Source of the DNA: Bordetella genomosp. 10
GTDB lineage: Bacteria; Pseudomonadota; Gammaproteobacteria; Burkholderiales; Burkholderiaceae_B
Direction: 5' to 3'
Assembly: GCF_002261225.1 (NCBI RefSeq)
Contig: NZ_NEVM01000001.1
Location: 1,798,001 to 1,862,000, forward strand
Length of the DNA: 64,000 nucleotides
The position numbers and the translations under genes were made by a program. Under the pieces are notes generated by a model, which searched no databases, was not told the DNA's origin, and saw only the letters and a program-made list of their open reading frames with translations. This document shows, in pieces, positions 47,915-56,420 of the stretch; the first letter of the stretch is position 1; the number at the start of each line of letters is the position of its first letter.

Positions 47915-47950
47915 ATTCATACCGGATATGGGGTGCCGCGGAGTGATGAC

Positions 47951-48871
47951 GTGAACTTGAGACTGGTGGACACCTTCAGGCAGGTCATCTTGCGCGGCAG
48001 CATGACGGCGGCGGCCGCGCATCTGCATACTTCCCAGCCCAGCGTCAGCCGCGCCGTCGCGGATCTGGAGCGCAGCACCGGCCTGACGCTGTTCCGGCGC
48101 CATGCGGGCCGCGTGGTGCCGACCGAGGCCGGCATGGCGTTTTTTCGCGAGGTGGAGCGCAGCTTCCGCGGGCTCGACAGCCTGGCGCAATCGGCGCGCG
48201 AAATCCGCTTGCTGGGTTCCGGCCGCCTGCGCGTGGCGTGCATTCCGGCGCTGGCCACGACCTTGCTGCCCATCGTCATCGCCGAGTTTTGCCGCCGCTG
48301 GCCCGAGGCGGCCGTCAGCCTGGAAATGCGCAGCGAATCGACCATCGCGCGGTGGGCGTCGGCGGCCTATTGCGACGTGGGTTTCGCCAGCCTCAGGCCG
48401 GACGCCTTCGGCGTGCGCATCGAAGACCTCTACCGGGGCGCCGGCGTGTGCGCGGTGCCCCAGGCGCACAAGCTCGCCAGGCGCCGCGCGATGACGACGG
48501 CCGACCTGGCCGGCGAGCAATTGATCATCCCCTCCAGCGCGGACGTGACGCGCATCCAGTTGGACGCCATCCTGCACGCCGCCACCTCGACCCGCGTCCC
48601 GCGCATCGAGACGCCGTACGGCATGACCATCTGCGGCCTGGTGGCCGAGGGGCTGGGCGTGGGCATCGTCAATCCCTTGATCGCGGCGTACCGTCCGCCG
48701 GCCGGCGTGCGCTTCGTGCCGTTCGAGCCGGCCATCGTTTATCGCGGCTACGTCGTCCGGCCCGAGGTGGCGGACGAGAACCCGCTGGCGGACCGTTTCG
48801 TCGCGCTGGCCAGGCAGGTGCTGGCCGAGCGCTTCGACCACGTGGTCGACGTCGTGCCGGCCCGCGCCTAG
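47951..48871 (+). CDS. LysR-family transcriptional regulator
   Basis: A 306-residue LysR protein. I chose the GTG at 47951 because GGAGTG lies 8 nt upstream and the family N-terminus begins there (NLRLVDTFRQVILRGSMTAAAAHLHTSQPSVSRAV). An upstream in-frame ATG at 47894 would run through the AATGCC/GGCATT dyad. The effector domain starts near residue 90 (GRLRVACIPALATTLLPIVIAEF). Divergent from, and probably regulating, the five-gene amino compound operon at 42485-47774. Confidence 0.9.
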   Translation: MNLRLVDTFRQVILRGSMTAAAAHLHTSQPSVSRAVADLERSTGLTLFRRHAGRVVPTEAGMAFFREVERSFRGLDSLAQSAREIRLLGSGRLRVACIPALATTLLPIVIAEFCRRWPEAAVSLEMRSESTIARWASAAYCDVGFASLRPDAFGVRIEDLYRGAGVCAVPQAHKLARRRAMTTADLAGEQLIIPSSADVTRIQLDAILHAATSTRVPRIETPYGMTICGLVAEGLGVGIVNPLIAAYRPPAGVRFVPFEPAIVYRGYVVRPEVADENPLADRFVALARQVLAERFDHVVDVVPARA

Positions 48872-48915
48872 GCGCGTAGCCCGGCGTTTCGCGCGGGGCG
48901 TCGCGCCGGCGATCG

Positions 48916-51900
48916 TCAGGCGCGCGGCGGCGGATTTTTCCCCGGGGCGGCCGGCGGCCCCGCAGGGGCCGGCATCTCCGCCGGCGCTTCGTCCGCCGTC
49001 AACAGCAGGCTGGCGCGCGGGTTGGCGATGGCGATGCCCAATTCGCGGAAGCGATCGAGGATGCGCCGGTTCATCTCGCGCTGCACGCCCCAGCGGCCGG
49101 AGTCCTTGCAGCGGATCTGGCCCGCCACGGTGACCATGGAGCCGTCCACCGCGTCCACGCCCCACACTTCGATGTCGTTGAGGATGACGTTGCGGTAGGT
49201 GGGGTCCTCGCGCATTTCGGCGCCCAGCTTCTTCAGTTCCGCGATCACCTGTTCGACGTCGGTGTCGTAGGCCACGCTGACGCGCACGGCAGCGTTGCCC
49301 AGGCCGCGGTTCGTGTTGTTCACCGTCGATACCGAACTGAACGGCACGATGTACAGCGAACCGTCGCCGCCGCGCAGCCGCACCGTGCGGATGGACAGGT
49401 ATTCCACGCTGCCGGACACGCCGGCGACGGTCACCCAGTCGCCCACCTGCATCGCGTTTTCCATCAGCAGGAAGATGCCGGTGATGAAATCCTGCACCAG
49501 CTTCTGCGAGCCGAAACCCACGGCCACGCCTATGATGCTGGCGCCCGCCAGCAACGGCGTGGTGTTGATGCCGATTTCGTTCAACGCCGTCAGGCCGACC
49601 ACCAGTATCACGGCGATCATCAGCAGCGTGCGCAGCATCGGCAGCAGGGTGCGCAGGCGCGCCGCGCGCAGCACGTCGCCCTGGTCCTTCCAGCGCCGCA
49701 GGCGTTGTTCGATGGCGTAGTGCACGGCCTCCCACACCAGGATGGCGATGACGATGGAGGCCACGATGGTCGACAGCGCCGAGGCGATGCTGCGGCCCAG
49801 CGTGCCGCTGGCGAACCAGTCCGTCACGTCGGCGCCCCAGACTTGCAGCAGGGCCAGCACGGTGGCGATGAAGACCAGCCCCGTCACCAGCCCGCGCACG
49901 ATCGGAAAGTAGCGGCCGGCCAGGCGTTCCTCGGCCGGCGTGCGGGCCGCGTCGTCCTTGCCGTCGCTTTTCGTCGCGTGCGGCTGGAACAGGCGGCCCA
50001 GCGCGCCCAGCAGCAGCATGGCGACGACGCGTCCGGCGATGAGGATGCCGCCGCTGACCACCACGAAGTGCATCAGCTTGGGAAAGCCGTCCTGCACGCC
50101 CAGGGCCCAGACGACCCAGGCGCCGGCGACCACCACGATGGCGATGACGTACCAGGCGTGCGCCAGCCATTGCCGCAGCAAGGCCAGGGGGCCGGCTTTC
50201 TTCGGCTCGCCGGCCAGGATGCGTTCTATCGGACGGCGCATGCGGAAGATGAGGATGATGATCCAGGCGTGCACGAGCAGGGAAATGCCCTTGAGCAGGA
50301 TGAGGCGCGCTTGCGCGCCCACGCCCAGGGCCTGGCCCGCGTCGGCCAGCGCCAGGCCGAACAGCGCCAGCACGATGATGCGGCGCAGCCCGGATTGCAG
50401 CCGGTGCGAAACCGTCTCGGACACGTGCAGGATGCGCAGGCCGTGGCCCACCGGCGAGACCAGCAGGCGCAGCACGGCCATGCTGCCGCGGGTGGTCGCG
50501 TAGGCATGGATGAAGCCGCTGACCGCCTCATGGACGCGGGGATCGTCGCCGTCCAGCCAGCGCAGCATCAAGCCCGCGGCGACGAAGAACAGCGCCAGGG
50601 GCAGCAGGTCCAGCACCAGCGCGGCCAGCGCGTAGGGCAGGCGGCGGATCGTGCGCCAATGGCGGCCGGCGTTGCGGGTGGCTTCCTCGGCGGTCTTGTC
50701 GCGCTCCTCCGCGGTCTTGTCGCGGTCCGGCGCGGCATCGCGCGCGGCGACCGTCGCGCCGCCATCGGCCGCGCCGCCGGTCGTTGCCGCTGTGCCGCTG
50801 CGTGTCACCGTCGTGCTGCCGGCAGGCGTGTCGCCGCTCGTTGCCGTCGTGCGGCTGTTTGTCGCGGGCATACCGCTCGCGGGAGGTGTGGCGGCTGTGG
50901 AGGCGGTGTCGCGGCCTACGCTTGCGGCCGCGGATTTGGTGGGGCTTGCGGCCGGGCCCGTATCCGTACGGAGGTTGGCGCCGGCGTTCGCCGCCGCTGC
51001 CTCTGCCGTCGTCTCTGCTGTCCTCTCTGCCGTCACCCCCGCTGGCGTGCCAGGGGCGGCGGCCGGCGCCGTGGCGGCGATTGCGTCATCGCCCGTCCGT
51101 GCCTGGAGATCCGCCGAGGTCTCCGCGATCTCCGGCGGCGCCGCGCCATCCTCCAGCGGCACCGGCACGGCCTCGACGCGTGCAATGCCGTCGCGCGTCG
51201 TCTGCACCAAGGCCACGCCGGGCGGCGCCGAGCGCAGGCTGGCGTCCTCGGCGTCCTGCCGGTCGCGGGCCTGTTCGTCGGCGGCTTCCCGCTGCTGCCG
51301 TTCTGCCTGCAGGCGCCGTCGTTCTTCCTCGTGCTGCAGGCGCCGTTCGGCGGCTTCTTCCTCGTCCGCGTGCTGGGCAAGCGCATGGCGGGGTTGCCGC
51401 AGGGCGCGTTGCAGCAACCACTCCAACAGCAGCCCGACCGCGAATACGGCGATCAGCGTGATCAGCACCTGCCGCAGCAACCGTTGGCCGGCCTCCGTGG
51501 CCAGGCCGCGGTTGGCGCGCGCCATCATGTCCGGCACGGCTTTCATGCCTTCGCGGATCTGGGCCACCTGGGCGCCGACGCTGTCCACCCAATCGGAGAT
51601 GCTGCGCAGCATGCGCGCCGTCAGGCCGTTCGCTTCCAGGGGGACGATGGCGGTGGATGAGGCATCGGCGGCGGGAGCAGCGGCTGGAGTGGTGGCGGCC
51701 GGGGCGGCAGCACCCGCCGCCGCGGCGCCTGCCGCCGGCGTCCCCGGCGTGGCCGCGCCCGTCCTTGCCGCGCCCGAGGCCGTCGTCCCTGTAGCCGCTG
51801 CGCCTGCCGTTGCCGTTCCTGCCGGCGTTGCCCCCGTCGCCGCTCCGCCCGTCGTCGCTGCCGTCGTTCCCGATCCTGCTGTGGTTGCCCCTGTCGCAGC

Positions 51901-52242
51901 GGGCCCTGTCGCCGCCGCGCCGGCCACGGACGCGCCGGGGGCCGTGTCGGCAATGGCCTTGAGCGCCCGTATCGTCTGCGCCCGCGCCGCGTCGTCGTCC
52001 TGCAACAACTGGATCGCACGCTGCGCATCGGCGGGCGTGATGCCGCTGGCGACGGGCGCGATGCCTGCGCCCGCTGCGGTTGCATTCCCTGCCGTTGCAC
52101 CGTTCAACGGTTCCGCCGCCCGCGCCAGCAGCGGCGCGCCGGCCAGGACGGCGAGCGACAGGATCATCCGGCCGGCCGCGCGTCCCATGCGCCTGCGCAG
52201 GCCGGGGCGTGAGGAGGGGAGGACGATGACGGGTGAAATCAT
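48916..52242 (-). CDS. Giant MscS-family mechanosensitive channel with low-complexity periplasmic and linker regions
   Basis: A 1108-residue membrane protein. A signal peptide (LSLAVLAGAPLLARAAE) leads to an Ala/Thr/Gly-rich low-complexity stretch at about 105-195, a first membrane helix near 258-278, a Glu/Arg/Gln-rich coiled-coil at 284-335, and a second Ala/Thr-rich stretch at 385-525 containing the tandem RDKTAEE-RDKTAEE. Several helices follow. The MscS core is near the C-terminus (LLAGASIIGVAVGFGSQKLV pore helix, VGDWVTVAGVSGSVEYLSIRTVRL beta domain). Family relatives of the YbiO/MscM type are usually 700-900 residues. ATG 52242 follows AAAGGATGTACCC. It probably gates under osmotic downshock. 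Confidence 0.9.
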   Translation of the reverse strand: MISPVIVLPSSRPGLRRRMGRAAGRMILSLAVLAGAPLLARAAEPLNGATAGNATAAGAGIAPVASGITPADAQRAIQLLQDDDAARAQTIRALKAIADTAPGASVAGAAATGPAATGATTAGSGTTAATTGGAATGATPAGTATAGAAATGTTASGAARTGAATPGTPAAGAAAAGAAAPAATTPAAAPAADASSTAIVPLEANGLTARMLRSISDWVDSVGAQVAQIREGMKAVPDMMARANRGLATEAGQRLLRQVLITLIAVFAVGLLLEWLLQRALRQPRHALAQHADEEEAAERRLQHEEERRRLQAERQQREAADEQARDRQDAEDASLRSAPPGVALVQTTRDGIARVEAVPVPLEDGAAPPEIAETSADLQARTGDDAIAATAPAAAPGTPAGVTAERTAETTAEAAAANAGANLRTDTGPAASPTKSAAASVGRDTASTAATPPASGMPATNSRTTATSGDTPAGSTTVTRSGTAATTGGAADGGATVAARDAAPDRDKTAEERDKTAEEATRNAGRHWRTIRRLPYALAALVLDLLPLALFFVAAGLMLRWLDGDDPRVHEAVSGFIHAYATTRGSMAVLRLLVSPVGHGLRILHVSETVSHRLQSGLRRIIVLALFGLALADAGQALGVGAQARLILLKGISLLVHAWIIILIFRMRRPIERILAGEPKKAGPLALLRQWLAHAWYVIAIVVVAGAWVVWALGVQDGFPKLMHFVVVSGGILIAGRVVAMLLLGALGRLFQPHATKSDGKDDAARTPAEERLAGRYFPIVRGLVTGLVFIATVLALLQVWGADVTDWFASGTLGRSIASALSTIVASIVIAILVWEAVHYAIEQRLRRWKDQGDVLRAARLRTLLPMLRTLLMIAVILVVGLTALNEIGINTTPLLAGASIIGVAVGFGSQKLVQDFITGIFLLMENAMQVGDWVTVAGVSGSVEYLSIRTVRLRGGDGSLYIVPFSSVSTVNNTNRGLGNAAVRVSVAYDTDVEQVIAELKKLGAEMREDPTYRNVILNDIEVWGVDAVDGSMVTVAGQIRCKDSGRWGVQREMNRRILDRFRELGIAIANPRASLLLTADEAPAEMPAPAGPPAAPGKNPPPRA

Positions 52243-52450
52243 GGGTACATCCTTTGGCCGCAAGTGCAACCTTGACCGCAAGTAAAACGGAATAATTAAC
52301 ATGCGCCGCTTGAAAGAGACGTGTCGGCCGCATGGCGCCGACACCCGCGCCGGACCCGGCGGCCGAGCGACGGCCAGCGACGAGCGCGATTCCCGCCTCT
52401 CCGCGGCGAGTAAAAAATGCCCCCCCGCCGCACGGCTCACGCCGCTTGCT

Positions 52451-52470
52451 GCCCCCCAAGGGGGCTTTTT
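52451..52470 (+). terminator. Rho-independent-type terminator GCCCCC-CAA-GGGGGC-TTTTT in a 488-bp gene-free stretch
   Basis: The spacer 52243-52730 separates the MscS gene (transcribed leftward from 52242) from the stop of the leftward sugar dehydrogenase gene. It holds this perfect 6-bp hairpin plus T5 on the plus strand, flanked by CGCTTGCTG and GCCTTGGAGCGGTCCG. I find no credible gene there. No plus-strand transcript obviously needs it, which suggests it is part of a dispersed repeat unit rather than a local terminator. Confidence 0.6.
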
Positions 52471-52730
52471 GCCTTGGAGCGGTCCGAGGGCAAAAAAATT
52501 TCTGCGGATGAGCAAGCCTCGTTCCCGCGAGCCGTCATTGGAATCGGCGAGACAGGTCGCCATTAAAATCAGCGCTGGAAAGCAAGCGCGGGCATCCGAC
52601 GCCCGCAATGTTCAATCCAACGCGGCCGGCGTGATTGCGGATTTACGGATGCCGATATTGCCTTCGACATCGACACCGTCAGTACCGATGCCGATGCCAG
52701 CGCCATTTGCTGGCGCCGATGCCTGTATCA

Positions 52731-53927
52731 CTACTCCCGCCTCGGCGTCAGCCGCAGCAGCCGCCCCTCGCTGCTGTCCTCCAGCAGCCACAGGGCCCCG
52801 TCGGGCCCTTCTGCCACGGCGCGGATGCGCGCGCCCATGTTCCAGCGGTTCTCCTCGCGGGCCCCGCCGTGCCCGTCGAAGGCGACGCGCACCAGGGCCT
52901 GCGCGCGCAGGCCGCCGATGAAGGCCGAGCCCCGCCATTGCGGAAACATGGCGCCCTTGTAGAAGATCATGCCCGCCGGCGCGATGACCGGCGTCCAGTA
53001 CAACACCGGTTCCTGGAATTCGGGATGCGTGGGAGGACGCGGAATGGGCGTGCCGTTGTAGTTGTCGCCATACGAAACCACCGGCCATCCATAGTTCTTG
53101 CCCGCTTCCTCCAGATTCAGTTCGTCGCCGCCCATGGGCCCCATCTCGTGCAGCCAGAGGCGGCCGTCCGGCGCATACGCCAGGCCGTAGGGATTGCGAT
53201 GCCCCAGGCTCCACGTCAAGGCGCGCGCGCCGCCTTCCTTGGCCCAGGGGTTGTCCGGCGGCACGCGGCCGTCCGGGAACATGCGCAGCACCTTGCCCAA
53301 TGGCAGGTCGGGATCCTGCGCGGTGCGCGGCCGCATGCGGTCGCCGGAGGTCAGGAACAGATAGCGGCCGTCGGGCGAGAACGTGATGATGCCGCCCGGC
53401 TGGCCGCCCGCGCCGCCGCCGCGCTTGTCGCCGTCCGGCGTGGCGCGCCAGATCACGCGCAGGTCGCGCAGGGCCGCGCCGTCCAGGTCCAGCCGCGCGC
53501 GCGCCAGCGCGAGATTGGCGCCGGGGCCCGCTTCGACGTAGCTCAGGTAGATGGTCTTGTCGTCCTGCCATGTGGGACTCAACACCACGTCCAGCAGCCC
53601 GTTCTGTCCGCTGTAGGTCACCGCCGGCACGCCCGCGATGCGCTGCTTCGCGCCCTGCGCCGTCACCACGTACAGATGGCCGGTCTTCTCCGTGACCAGC
53701 ATGCGGCCGTCCGGCAGGAAGGCGAGCGCCCACGGCATGTCGAAAGTCGCGACCGGCTGCACCGCGAAGGGAGTTTCGCGGTCATAAGGGCGTTCGCCTT
53801 CGTTGCGCGGCGCGGCGGCATGGCTGGCCTGGATGGATAGGACGGCCGTGGCGGCCACTAGCGCAAGGGCGCGCAGATGCTTGCGCCAGGAAGCGGCCCG
53901 AGACCGGCGTCGGATGGGTATGGACAT
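52731..53927 (-). CDS. PQQ-dependent aldose sugar dehydrogenase (YliI/Asd-like)
   Basis: A 398-residue secreted beta-propeller. A basic N-terminus and hydrophobic core (LALVAATAVLSIQASHA) form the signal peptide. Family stretches are PWALAFLPDGRMLVTEKTGHLYVV, GQNGLLDVVLSPTW, GHRNPYGLAYAPDGRLW, GGDELNLEEAGKNYGWPVVSYGDNYNG and PVIAPAGMIFY. It oxidises aldoses in the periplasm using PQQ. Transcribed alone, toward the gene-free region at 52243-52730. Confidence 0.92.
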   Translation of the reverse strand: MSIPIRRRSRAASWRKHLRALALVAATAVLSIQASHAAAPRNEGERPYDRETPFAVQPVATFDMPWALAFLPDGRMLVTEKTGHLYVVTAQGAKQRIAGVPAVTYSGQNGLLDVVLSPTWQDDKTIYLSYVEAGPGANLALARARLDLDGAALRDLRVIWRATPDGDKRGGGAGGQPGGIITFSPDGRYLFLTSGDRMRPRTAQDPDLPLGKVLRMFPDGRVPPDNPWAKEGGARALTWSLGHRNPYGLAYAPDGRLWLHEMGPMGGDELNLEEAGKNYGWPVVSYGDNYNGTPIPRPPTHPEFQEPVLYWTPVIAPAGMIFYKGAMFPQWRGSAFIGGLRAQALVRVAFDGHGGAREENRWNMGARIRAVAEGPDGALWLLEDSSEGRLLRLTPRRE

Positions 53928-54073
53928 GACGGCTCCATGAAAGGGCGGGCCCCATCCGTCGATCGTCGAACGCCGGGACCGCCCGACCTTTATACGCCTA
54001 TCCGCGCCCGGCGTAATCCGCCACTGCGACTACCCGGGTCACCGCTACGGTCACCGCCACCGCCCATGGCACC

Positions 54074-55129
54074 CTACGGCGCCGCCGTGCAGGTGGACGT
54101 GTCGAACAGCGCCGCCCGTCCGCAAGGCGAGGCATACATCCGCGCGCTGCCATGCCCCACGCCCTGTACCGCCAGGATGCGCTGCTTCGTCTCGGGATGG
54201 TGCTGGCGCAGGTAGGCAAGGAAATTCTGCCCGCGCGCATAGCGCGACGCGCCTTCCATCTCGGCGGCGCATGAACGGGCCAGCCCGTCCGCGTTGGGAT
54301 CGATATCCGCGGTGCCGAGCAGGTAGACCACGTCCTGCGCCGCGTAATGCTGTTCGACGGCCGCGGCCGGTTCCGATGGATCGGCGTAGGGCGGCAAGAT
54401 ACCCGCCAGGCCGTAGGGCCAGCGGTTGAACCCGGCGCAAGTGCCCCGGCCCAGCGTCTGCGCGTCGCGCTCGGAAACGGGGCGCTGCGCGTTGAAGTAC
54501 AGATAGGAGGAGGGATTGGCGACGACGTAGCGCAAGTGGATGCCGCTGGCGGCCAGCCGCGCCGGCCCTTTCCCTATTGCCGCATACCGCTGCACGAACT
54601 GGCCGCCCGCCGAATGGCCGGCCAGGACGATGTCGCGCAGGTTGGGGAAGAGCGTCCGGTCGGCCAGGCGTTGCAGGATGTCGTCCACCACGGCGTATGA
54701 GCCGACCGGCGCGGGCCCCTTGGCCGGCCAGCCCAGGGGCCACGCGTCCGCGCCCCAACGCAAGGTGTCCGGCGGCAGCTTGTGCGCGTCGACGTCGGCG
54801 GCGGTGAGGAATTGCGGCGTCACGATCAACGTATCGCGCGCCGCGTCGCCGGCCGCCTTGGCGGCGCGTTCGCCCGATTGCAGGTCGCGCCGCGGCCAGC
54901 CGGGAATCACGATGACCGCGCGGGTAATGGCGGGATCGGGCCGGGTCCAGTCCCGCGACAGGCCGATGGGCATCGCGCCATGCGCGTCGCCGTCGGCCGC
55001 CGGCATGCGATCCGGCTGCACCGTGGGCACGGCGGTGTTGACCACGTCCCGTTCCGCGGCGGCCGCCATGCCGCAGGCGAGCAGACAGGACAGGAGGGAC
55101 AGCGTGAAGCGGGACACGGCCTGGCGCAT
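54074..55129 (-). CDS. Secreted alpha/beta-hydrolase-fold protein
   Basis: A 351-residue protein with a signal peptide (FTLSLLSCLLACGMAAAAE). AVIVIPGWPR marks the first strand, DIVLAGHSAGGQFVQRYA holds the nucleophile Ser173, VYLLGTADIDPN would hold the acid, and VQGVGHGSARM the His. Two Cys pairs (about 232/288 and near the C-terminus) could form disulfides in the periplasm. The substrate cannot be named. The ends carry no operon partner: 146 bp separate it from the sugar dehydrogenase. Confidence 0.8.
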   Translation of the reverse strand: MRQAVSRFTLSLLSCLLACGMAAAAERDVVNTAVPTVQPDRMPAADGDAHGAMPIGLSRDWTRPDPAITRAVIVIPGWPRRDLQSGERAAKAAGDAARDTLIVTPQFLTAADVDAHKLPPDTLRWGADAWPLGWPAKGPAPVGSYAVVDDILQRLADRTLFPNLRDIVLAGHSAGGQFVQRYAAIGKGPARLAASGIHLRYVVANPSSYLYFNAQRPVSERDAQTLGRGTCAGFNRWPYGLAGILPPYADPSEPAAAVEQHYAAQDVVYLLGTADIDPNADGLARSCAAEMEGASRYARGQNFLAYLRQHHPETKQRILAVQGVGHGSARMYASPCGRAALFDTSTCTAAP

Positions 55130-55242
55130 CGGGAATCTCGAAAGCGATCCCTGGGGATCGGGACGCCCGTAGCGTAGCGCAGCGGCCCGTCGCCGCGGGC
55201 CGCGCGTAACGCGCTGAAATGAGCGCGCTGAAATGTCCGGAT

Positions 55243-56232
55243 TCAGCCTTGGGCCGTCTCGCGCTTGCGCAGCGAATGCGTCGTCATCACTTCCAGCACG
55301 CGGCGCCGGTCCACGCCGGTGATTTCCGTGCGCACGACCGCCGTGGTGCGGCCCCGGTGCATGATGCGGGAGCGCGCCCGCAGTTGCTCGCCTTCGCCCG
55401 GGCTGACGAAGCCCGCCGTCACGCTGCTGACGGGCCAGTCGCCCGGCAGCGCCGCTTGCGCGGTGGCCTGGGCGAAGGCCAGCAGGACGCCGCCCTGCAC
55501 GTGGCCGACGCGGTTGCCCAGGTGGGCGCCGTTGCGCAGCGTGCCGCTGGCGCCTCGCGCGGACGCCCGCGTGCGAAAGCCCCAGAAGGCTTCCGAAAAA
55601 TTCTCCATGCCGCCCGTGCGCAAGGCCTTGAGCGCCTGGGCGTAGATGGCCGCCTCGCTCTCCTCCAGCCCGCCGGGCGCGGGCAGCGCCAGGCCGGCCC
55701 AGTCCGCCTCGGCCGGCGGTTCGATCGCGGACAGCACCGGCACGCGGGCGCCGGGAGGCAGGTCCAGGACCATGAAGGTCCCGCTGCCCAGGGCGATTTC
55801 GCGCTCGCCGCTGCGCACGCTGACGCTGGCGACGGCCTGCTGGCCGGCCGTGTCGCGCAGGAAGCCATGGAAATGGCTGACCGCGCGCAAGGGGCCGTCA
55901 CAGGCCGCGCCGGTGAATTGCAGTTGCAGGTTGACCGTGGCCAGGCGGACGGCCTGCTGCAGGGCGGAGCGCACGCTGGCCGCCAGCGCCAGGTCGGCCA
56001 GCACGTCGAGCCCCACCGGGTCGACGCCGCCGTCCGCGCGCAGCGGCGCGCCCTTGAGCGTGGTCACGCTGCCGGCCGGCGCCACGTGGTCGAAGGAGAT
56101 GGCGAGGAAGTTGCTGGGAAAATGGAAACCCTGCGCGCGCCCCAGGTGGATGGCGTGCAGCACCCGGCGCAGGATGGGATGGTCGGCGGGGCGGTCGGAG
56201 GCGAGGGCGGCGGCGGGAACGGTCGAGGTCAT
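55243..56232 (-). CDS. Tandem hotdog-fold acyl-CoA thioesterase-like protein
   Basis: A 329-residue protein with two hotdog domains in one chain. The first has DPVGLDVLADLALAASVRSAL and the second NRVGHVQGGVLLAFAQATAQAAL, each a PaaI-like helix. The second half ends with the strand VTAGFVSPGEGEQLRARSRIMHRGRTTAVVRTEI. Such double-hotdog proteins give a pseudo-dimer from one polypeptide. ATG 56232 is used; a TTG at 56238 is an alternative. The substrate is unknown. Confidence 0.82.
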   Translation of the reverse strand: MTSTVPAAALASDRPADHPILRRVLHAIHLGRAQGFHFPSNFLAISFDHVAPAGSVTTLKGAPLRADGGVDPVGLDVLADLALAASVRSALQQAVRLATVNLQLQFTGAACDGPLRAVSHFHGFLRDTAGQQAVASVSVRSGEREIALGSGTFMVLDLPPGARVPVLSAIEPPAEADWAGLALPAPGGLEESEAAIYAQALKALRTGGMENFSEAFWGFRTRASARGASGTLRNGAHLGNRVGHVQGGVLLAFAQATAQAALPGDWPVSSVTAGFVSPGEGEQLRARSRIMHRGRTTAVVRTEITGVDRRRVLEVMTTHSLRKRETAQG

Positions 56233-56420
56233 GGACAACGGGGCGGCGTGGCGGCAAAACCGCGATTATCCAATGGGCGGCCCCGCCATGGCGAATCGGC
56301 CCGGCATGGCTCCCTCCGATACAATCCCCGCGAATCGCCGGCCGGCCTCAAAAAGGGGGCGCCAAGCAGGCGCAGGGATGTGTTCGCGCGCCGCCGGCAT
56401 CGCTTTCGAGGAGAAGCATC

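Noticed and set aside
47894..47950. Earlier ATG start for the LysR gene
   Set aside because: The extra 19 residues are not LysR-like, the ATG lies inside a probable operator dyad, and the GTG at 47951 has a good Shine-Dalgarno site.
50651..52285. Plus-strand frame rich in Ala/Val/Pro opposite the MscS gene
   Set aside because: It is the reverse reading of the Ala/Thr repeat regions and has no signal or domain; the minus-strand gene has clear MscS motifs.
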